This document shows positions 57,663-64,000 of a stretch of 64,000 bases of DNA, piece by piece. The DNA is from Drechslerella dactyloides (taxonomy: Eukaryota > Ascomycota > Orbiliomycetes > Orbiliales > Orbiliaceae), in NCBI GenBank assembly GCA_020064725.1, contig JAGTWJ010000001.1, positions 1,922,001-1,986,000 of the forward strand, read 5' to 3'. The translations under genes and the position numbers were made by a program. Numbering within the stretch: position 1 is the stretch's first letter; each line of letters begins with the position of its first letter. Below the pieces are notes generated by a model, which saw only the letters and a program-made list of their open reading frames with translations, was not told the origin of the DNA and did not search any database.

Positions 57663-59309
57663 ATGGCACCTCGTCCATTGGTTGTCGCGGCTCTGTCCGC
57701 TGGCTTGTTGGCGCCATTGGCGTCGGCAATGTACTCCAGCAACTCGCCGGTCATTCAGCTCACGTCGAAGAACTTCAATGAGAAGATTCTCAAATCGGAT
57801 CACGCTTCTGTTAGTTCCCCTTATGGTGGTGGCATAATATTGGACTTTGACAGGCTAATGCAACGATATCTCATTAAAAACAGATCGTTGAGTAAGAAAA
57901 TATACTCTGATATACACTGTGCAGTTTATCAGTCTTATTGGGCTAACGTCGGTTCCTTATTCAAGGTTTTATGCCCCCTGGTGTATGCATCTCGATCAAA
58001 CTCAATCTGTGTGTAACCAGCCCATTTGCTAAAATGTGTTTTGTTCAGGCGGCCATTGCAAGAACTTGAAACCGGCGTATGAGGCTGCTGCTGGAAACCT
58101 GAAAGGCCTCGCTCAGGTAGCTGCCATAGACTGCGACGAAGACGCCAATAAGGCCACATGCGCGGAGTACGGAATCCAAGGTTTCCCGACGATCAAGTCT
58201 TTTAAGCCTAAGAAGAACGGAAAGCCAACAATTCAAGGTTTGGAAACTTCGAATATATCCCTGTTGTGACGGGCATGCAGTACTTAGCGGTTCACCGAAA
58301 TAGATTACCAGGGCCCACGCAACGCCAAAGGGATTGTCGATTATGCCCTAGATCTGATTCCCAACTATGTTACTAGAGTCAATTCAAAGACTCTTGAGGA
58401 CTTCCTTCAAAAGAACAACGAGACCGCCAAGGCCATTCTGTTCACAAAAAAGGGCGTGGCTACACCATTGTATAAAGCTCTAGCTATCGACTTCCACGGA
58501 GCTATCACGTTCGCTCAGGTCCGTGACAAGGAAACTGATGCCACTGAGCTATTCGGGATTGAAAAGTTCCCAACATTAGTGGTTCTTCCGGGAGGCTCAG
58601 CGGAAGGAGTTGTGTACGATGGCGATATGAAGAAAGATCCGATGTTCGCCTTCTTCACGAAATTCGCCGAACCGACGACGGGCAAGAAGCCCGCAAAGGA
58701 AGACAAGGCAGGGTCGTCGTCGTCCACATCGTCGACCTCTTCAACTCCACCAAGACCGACCTGTAAGTATCTTAACACCCCTATATATCGCATCAGCATC
58801 AGATATCCTAATTCATCATCAAACCAGTCGACGCTACGATTCCAGACGTCCCATCCATGCAAGCTTTCGCCGAAGCATGTGGGAAGAAGGTTTGCGTTCT
58901 TGTCATCGTTCCATTTGTTGCACCAACCTTGATTGCGTATGAGAAGACAAACGCCTACGTCAATCAGGTCAAACAAAGCTTCCCATTCTTCCAGGTTCCT
59001 CTTTCGACATTACCTGCTTCCTTCAAGAAAGCTCTGGAGCTGGAGGACTCCGAGGAAGTTCAGATGAGAGCTGTGAGTGCAAAGAGGCGATGGTGGGTCC
59101 CATATACCGGCGATTCGACTTCTTATGAGGCCATGGAAAGCTGGATCGATGCGCTCAAGATGGGCGAGCTGAACAAGAAGAAGCTTCCAGACTATGATCC
59201 AGACAACGAGGAGGCGGCGCCTGAGGCTCCAAAGGCAGAGACACCAAAGGAGGAAACTTCGAAGGAAGAGGAGCCAGTCAAGGAAGTACCAAAGCACGAA
59301 GAACTTTAA
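57663..59309 (+). CDS. ER protein disulfide isomerase (P5/MPD1-like), with two micro-exons
   Basis: Six exons in phase: 57663-57809, 57884-57891 (8 nt), 57966-57982 (17 nt), 58049-58237, 58304-58762 and 58828-59309, giving 433 residues. A signal peptide (MAPRPLVVAALSAGLLAPLASA) leads to a thioredoxin domain whose active site, VEFYAPWCGHCKNL (Cys58-Gly-His-Cys61), is assembled from exons 2-4. Exon 2 contributes IV and part of E, exon 3 FYAPW, and exon 4 GHCKNL. Further blocks are CAEYGIQGFPTIKSF with the cis-proline, then a second thioredoxin-like region without CXXC (ELFGIEKFPTLVVLPGG). The C-terminus ends in acidic, Lys/Glu-rich sequence and KHEEL, a plausible HDEL-type ER-retrieval signal. 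It catalyses disulfide formation and exchange in the ER lumen. The single CXXC domain suggests the MPD1/PDIA6 side of the family. It is convergent with TVP23. Confidence 0.9.
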
Positions 59310-59943
59310 TCGTGCAAGTTGCAGGCCCATTCATATTATGTATTCTAGCCAAAAGCCAAAACAGTCGCGTTGTTCACCAAGTTGTCCCGACTTGATGTTT
59401 AGTATCTCCGACGGTGCCGTGGTAAACTGATGTGCTAGAATTTGACCAAAGTCCTACATCCTACACAGTCTCCAATCCAATGGACACAGAGCTACGGGAG
59501 CATGGTTAGTTGGGCAAAGGGTTGGCATATAAACGTATATACAGACATCAGCCCACTCAGCAAGTTCTAGTACTTGGATGGGACGGCATTGAGAACCATC
59601 AACAAATTGTGCCAGCTATGGCCCTTTGCATTGATTCGGGCTTTAAACACCGTGCTGATTCGCGTCAGTCATCGATTCGACATCCACTTAGAATATGCCC
59701 CGATACATCAATTATTATATGTTGTTTCGAAGACTACAAGCCACTTGCTTATCTCGCTGCACAAATTCATAACGAACAGTCAAACTCATCGGTTATATCA
59801 TATCTTTTTGAAACACAAGGCGTACCGCTAATCCGCTAGCATATGGTGCCATCCCGGGACAGTCTAGTATGCCATCTCGGTATAGGAAGCAAGCCCTGTT
59901 CATTGCTGAGTACGGTGGCCGTCAAGTTGTTGAGGTAATGTCG
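59310..59943. other. Convergent intergenic region PDI/TVP23
   Basis: This is shared 3' sequence of PDI (plus) and TVP23 (minus). Short overlapping frames at 59510-59839 have no motif. Confidence 0.45.
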
Positions 59944-60942
59944 CTATCTCCCCCATAGTCGACTGACCATGCCGCTGGCAAGGCTTCCGGCGATCCCGCT
60001 ACCTGCAAATGCCCGGCTGGCGAAGCTATTGGCATTCGAAAACTTGTCGCAGCGGGAGAATGCAAGCGTGTTTGTGATACAAAGTGTCAGGGCGATGGCG
60101 ACGAGTGGAAGCCTGTTAATCGTCGAAATATTAGCAAAAGGAAATTGGTCCAGGAGCTACTGTTGTCGACGGAATTTGCGAACCAGATGAACTCAAGCAT
60201 CACCAGAGCTACGATAGCTAAGGCGCCCCAAAGAACGGGTACGATGTACATGGATAACCAGAAAAACCGAGAATCCGTGGCGTTGGTAACTCGAGACGGC
60301 TGTCGGCGCAATTGCGGTTAGTCTTGGCGCTTGTATTTGGGCATAACTCAGCCTGGAGGAACATACATCTGCGCTTTCAAAGACCCAGGTTTGTTCGCCA
60401 GTTTGGCTATTGGTTTCATTCCACCATCTATAGATACAGCTTAGTCAGAAGTGACCAGTTGCATTCGACTGGAGCGAAGTGACGGACCTTAAACCGACCA
60501 ATCGGCGACCCGCGATGTTCTTGCAGTAGTAGAAGTCGGCCGATAGAAGAAGGATGATGATGATAAATATGAGGACGCTGTATATGATCCATTAGCAATG
60601 CTAAGAAACTGGAATAAAGGATGGTCGGGGTACACACTCATTGTTGGGAAAGAGTACCAGTCCGAACAGATATGTGAGCAGAGCAGCTATTCAGCTCCAC
60701 CGTTAGCTATCCCTGTCCAACAATGCGCTGTTCTCGATATATAGGGTGGAAGTACAGAGTCGGAAGGCGAGAAAGACGAGAAGAGTTATCGGATGCGAAG
60801 AGAGGCGCCACGTAAGACTGCCCTCTACAGGCGCGGGCTGGTGAGTTTGAATGAAGGTGAAGTGTTAGTCGCGAGGCCAGCATGGTAGAACGTTGGCGAT
60901 GCAGATGCAGGATGACATTACCGCTGAATTCGTGTTGTTCAT
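59944..60942 (-). CDS. TVP23: TVP23 Golgi membrane protein, seven exons
   Basis: Seven exons in phase: 60942-60922, 60837-60756, 60686-60638, 60577-60488, 60427-60367, 60299-60184 and 60112-59944, giving 195 residues, near the yeast length of 199. All introns are 60-84 bp. TVP23 is a small multi-pass protein of late-Golgi (Tlg2) vesicles linked to retrograde and vesicle traffic. Rebuilt landmarks are EGSLTWRLSSHPITLLVFL, then FRLSALLTYLFG, LLSADFYYCKNIAGRRLVGL, RWWNETN..GEQTWVFESAD, NATDSRFFWLSMYIVPVLW, WLPLVAIALTLCITNTLAFSRCDKF and a Gly/Ser-rich end. Four membrane spans are visible. Exon 1 is only 7 codons. The unspliced strand shows no long frame, so single-ORF searches miss this gene. It is divergent from eIF3d with 469 bp between the starts. 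Confidence 0.92.
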
Positions 60943-61411
60943 TGCGGGAGAGCTGTCGCACGAGAGCTGACTGGGTTCTGAGATCCCGCTAGGTCATATC
61001 CGACGATGCCTCGGAGGATTGGAGGGGGAAAGCGACGACCGTATGGTGATGGGCTACGTCGCAGGTGGCAGGTTGGCAGGCCGGGTCTGCTTTGGAAGCT
61101 CGTGGTTCGATAGAAGATGGTTACGTGGAAAGCCGCGAAAGCATGGACGGCAAACAGGCGCGTCGATGTGTTGATGCGTTGTTTGTTCGTAGCACAAACA
61201 CCTTTGAGACGGCCCACAAATTAACTAGCGCCTTTGCGGCGGGCCAAAAAATACCTATTCTCAAAAAATCAAAAAAGCTCGAAAAGCTCCAACCCACCAC
61301 ATCTTATCACAACCTAGCAACCACAACAGCTCTCCAGCATCATCACCTCGATTCGTCTCCACAAGTTCGAGTCCCGATAGCAGCTGGGTAGAGATACTCA
61401 AAGGAGACACG
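60943..61411. promoter_or_regulatory. Bidirectional promoter region TVP23/eIF3d
   Basis: 469 bp separate the two divergent start codons. The right part before 61412 is rich in AAC/CCA and pyrimidines, as in a 5' leader. No sharp element is recognised. Confidence 0.35.
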
Positions 61412-63292
61412 ATGGCTCCGGGCTTCAACAACATCATCTCACACCTGCCGACGGACGGCCTCTGGGGGCCCCAGGACCCCACGCCGGCAGAGGGTATCGT
61501 CAACGAGATGCCCTACAATCCATTCTCGAAAGGCGACAAGCTCGGAAGATTGGCGGATTGGAGCGGAGATGGGAAAAATGACAGGGATCAAAGAGGCAGA
61601 TATGGCAGGAACTACAGAGGTGCAATCTGCCACCGCACATACAGATCTAGAATCTCGCTGACAACTATCCAGATCAACAAATTTATGGAGCCGGTGCAAC
61701 TACGCTGTTCCCACAGTTGCAAGGCGAAGATGAAGCAAGTTTCTCCCTCGTTGACAATCGATCAAACGTCAAACCAAGAACGCCATTCTCCCGTGGTGGC
61801 GGTACCGTCTTCCGTGGGCGTGGCAGAGGGGCCGCTGGCGCAGCCCGCGGGGGACAGAGAGGACAACAATTCGGCAGACAGCAAACTGGCAGGGGACAGG
61901 GCGATGCTGGTAGAGGCGCCAGGAATAACAGGGGTCGGCGGTTTGGCTGGAAAGACTACGACAAGCCACAGAGGAACAGAGATTCGTCTGTGGTCATCAA
62001 GCCGGACTGGAAGATGTTGGAAGAGATCGATTTCAACCGTCTGGGCAAGCTCAATCTCGAGATCGACGATGGAGAGGATGTGGAATCATATGGTTCTCTC
62101 TTCTACTACAATAGGTCTTTTGACCGATCTGCTACAAAGGCTACATCAACGCCGTTAGTCATTTTTGACCGAGCGTGGTACAATCCCACCACTTCAGGAG
62201 ACCCCATTATCCAGAAGCTCGCAGACAACGACGAAGCTGCTGTTTTTGCTACGGATACCATCCTCTCCACATTGATGTGTGCTCCGAGGTCGCTCTACAG
62301 CTGGGACATCGTTATCAACAGAGTTGGAAACAAACTCTTCTTTGACAAGCGCGAAGGTTCTCAGATTGACTTTGCTACCGTCAACGAGAATGCTGCTGAT
62401 CCTCCGATGGATGTCAGCGACAGTAGCAAGGAAAACATTAATTCCCCGGGGCGACTGGCCCTGGAGGCTACAGTGCTGAACGCTAACTTTGCTGTGCAAG
62501 CGGTCATCGAAGATTCTGGGCATGAACACAAATTTGAACACGAGGATCCATTTTACAATCCACAGCCAAACGAACCCGAGCTCGCACGAAAGGGCTACAA
62601 ATATAGACGCTTCGATTTGTCCATCACTGATGACCAACCTCTCCATCTCATCGTGAGGACAGAGGTTGATGCCGTGATGAAGAATCCTGCTTCGGGTGAA
62701 AATAATTTTGTTACGATCAAGGCCTTGAATGAGTTTGATGAGAGGGCACAGGGAAGCGGTGGTGCGATGAGCTGGCGCAACAAGCTCCACACTTCTCGTG
62801 GCGCAATCGTCGCGACGGAAATGAAGAACAACAGCTGCAAGCTCGCCAAATGGACAACCCAAGCCATCCTGGCTAAGACTGATGTCATGAGAATCGGGTA
62901 GGTTTCCGGCTACGGTCCCACGACTCAGATAAGTTTCATACTAATGTGTTGAAGTTTCATCTCTCGCGTAAACCCGAAGGAACGAGAGAAGCATGTCATT
63001 CTCGGTGTTGTGGGTTACAAGCCTCGTGAATTCGCAAACCAGATGAACTTGAGCTTGAGCAATGGATGGGGTATCGTTAGGACTATCATCGATATGTGCA
63101 TGGCCATGCCGGAGGGCAAATACATTTTGGTCAAGGTACGTATGCGGAACATCGAGAACGACGAAGTGACCAGCCGACTAACGGGAATTTCAGGATCCTA
63201 ACAAGCCGGTCATCCGGCTTTACGAGGTTCCTCCGACTTCTTTCGAAGAGGAAGCGGAGGGCGAGCCGGCGGCGGAGGGAGCGGAGGAGTGA
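61412..63292 (+). CDS. Translation initiation factor eIF3 subunit D
   Basis: Four exons in phase: 61412-61619, 61673-62897, 62955-63135 and 63194-63292, with 53-58 bp introns, giving 570 residues. eIF3d is a peripheral eIF3 subunit at the mRNA channel and can bind the cap on selected mRNAs. The N-terminus ending WGP is typical (LPTDGLWGPQDPTP). The join YRDQQIYGAGATTLFPQL spans intron 1. An RGG-rich segment (FRGRGRGAAGAARGGQRG) leads to RRFGWKDYDKPQRNRDSSV, a conserved RNA-binding block. The cap-binding-like core follows (VIKPDWKMLEEIDFNRLGKL, YSWDIVINRVGNKLFFDKR, GYKYRRFDLSI). The C-terminus ends in an acidic tail (EEEAEGEPAAEGAEE). I am confident of the family. Confidence 0.94.
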
Positions 63293-63948
63293 GCAACCGG
63301 GCGTTGGGGACGGATTATAGAAAACTGAGGGGTAAATCGATCCTCTAATCTGATATCTCTCACACACTCTCTCCCTCAAACCCCCACCACTGATTCAAGC
63401 GACCCGCATATATGCACATGTACGGTACAGCAGTAGCGTTCCCTCTTCTTCCCGTATGCCTGTGCGATCGTACAAATCCGGATCGACATTCCTCACTTTT
63501 CTCTGTTCCTTGTTCCTTAGCTTAGAAGCGGTCCGCTGTCGGCGCTTGCCCCTCCAATATAATGCGATCGAGATTCACACACTATCCTCATCGATCTGAA
63601 AAGCCCGAGAATCGCCTCTTTGGTCCAGTGCTAGCCATGCAGCCAACCGCGACTTGGTTTGCCAAAAGAGAAAAAAGAGAGGGATCGGGCAAGCCAAGGA
63701 GGAGGACATAAGAAAGTTTCGTTTCCGTCCCTCCCCCCCCAACCTCATAATATATATAATAGCCTCGCCTCGCTCCACCTGAAAATATCGCTCCGAGTTT
63801 TACCCAAATTTTCTCGCCGGCTCCCAGAAAACAAAAGGCTATTCCCCAACATCTCATCCTCCTCTCTCCCTCCCTCTTCTCCGGTTCCCACCTTCCCCTT
63901 AGCAGACGAGTCCAAACAGGCCTGGCGAGAACATCCTCGGCTCCGACC
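63293..63948. other. Intergenic and leader of the right-edge gene
   Basis: This is eIF3d 3' sequence followed by a strongly pyrimidine-rich stretch (about 63725-63930) that is probably the 5' leader of the gene starting at 63949. TATATATAATA lies near 63748. Confidence 0.45.
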
Positions 63949-64000
63949 ATGAGTGACCCGCTGGACAACGGGCAAGACTTTTGGATATTCGGTTATGGGT
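63949..64000 (+). CDS. ChaC-type gamma-glutamylcyclotransferase, 5' fragment
   Basis: Only the first 17 codons and one base are inside the window. They read MSDPLDNGQDFWIFGYG, which matches the start of the ChaC/GCG1 family (DFW.FGYGSLIW). These enzymes release 5-oxoproline from glutathione in the cytosol. The identification rests on a short but characteristic motif, and the catalytic glutamate lies beyond the window. Confidence 0.7.
   Translation, partial: MSDPLDNGQDFWIFGYG

Noticed and set aside
59959..60321. 120-codon plus-strand open frame with a Cys cluster (CKCPAG...CKRVCDTKC), looking like a small secreted protein
   Set aside because: It has no start codon or signal peptide and lies antisense to TVP23, whose exons explain the sequence completely.

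Overview
The window is nuclear DNA of a filamentous ascomycete (Pezizomycotina; Sordariomycetes-like is my inference). The evidence is many short introns of about 50-130 bp with GT...AG ends and CTAAC/CTGAC-type branch points, plus fungal-type genes: a PTH11/rhodopsin-like membrane protein, a GH45 endoglucanase, SOM1, TVP23 and a large secreted cysteine-motif protein. An AT-rich, RIP-like degenerate DNA transposon is also present. I rebuilt multi-exon genes by matching reading phase across splice sites and by recognising family motifs. Nothing was aligned or run.

Layout. 1-7.3 kb: gene-poor, with a two-exon PIN-domain gene and one unknown gene, both on the minus strand. 7.36-9.26 kb: an exactly 1,900-bp Tc1/mariner-type element with perfect 34-bp terminal inverted repeats, a decayed transposase and a smaller nested inverted-repeat element. 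9.3-15.6 kb: long gene-free stretch. 15.6-30.1 kb: genes with very GC-rich third positions. These are an unknown conserved-looking protein, XRCC2-like and SOM1 head to head with start codons 12 nt apart, a TPR/ankyrin protein, a single-pass Cys-rich surface protein, and an unknown protein.

32.1-35.9 kb: two minus-strand translation genes, DPH6 (diphthamide synthesis) and DOM34/Pelota (ribosome rescue), followed by a low-complexity protein gene. 37-57 kb: gene-poor DNA carrying genes typical of the cell surface or secretome. These are a 594-aa candidate secreted effector, a membrane-anchored pepsin-like protein that appears to lack both catalytic aspartate motifs, a seven-helix PTH11-like protein, and a GH45 endoglucanase with a GPI-type tail. 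57.6-64 kb: housekeeping genes, namely an ER protein disulfide isomerase whose active site is split by 8-nt and 17-nt micro-exons, TVP23 in seven exons, eIF3d, and the first 17 codons of a ChaC-type gamma-glutamylcyclotransferase cut by the window end.

No rRNA gene, convincing tRNA, CRISPR array or secondary-metabolite cluster was seen. The items most worth follow-up are the micro-exon PDI, the pseudo-protease, the secreted effector candidate, the XRCC2/SOM1 start-codon overlap and the PIN-domain gene.
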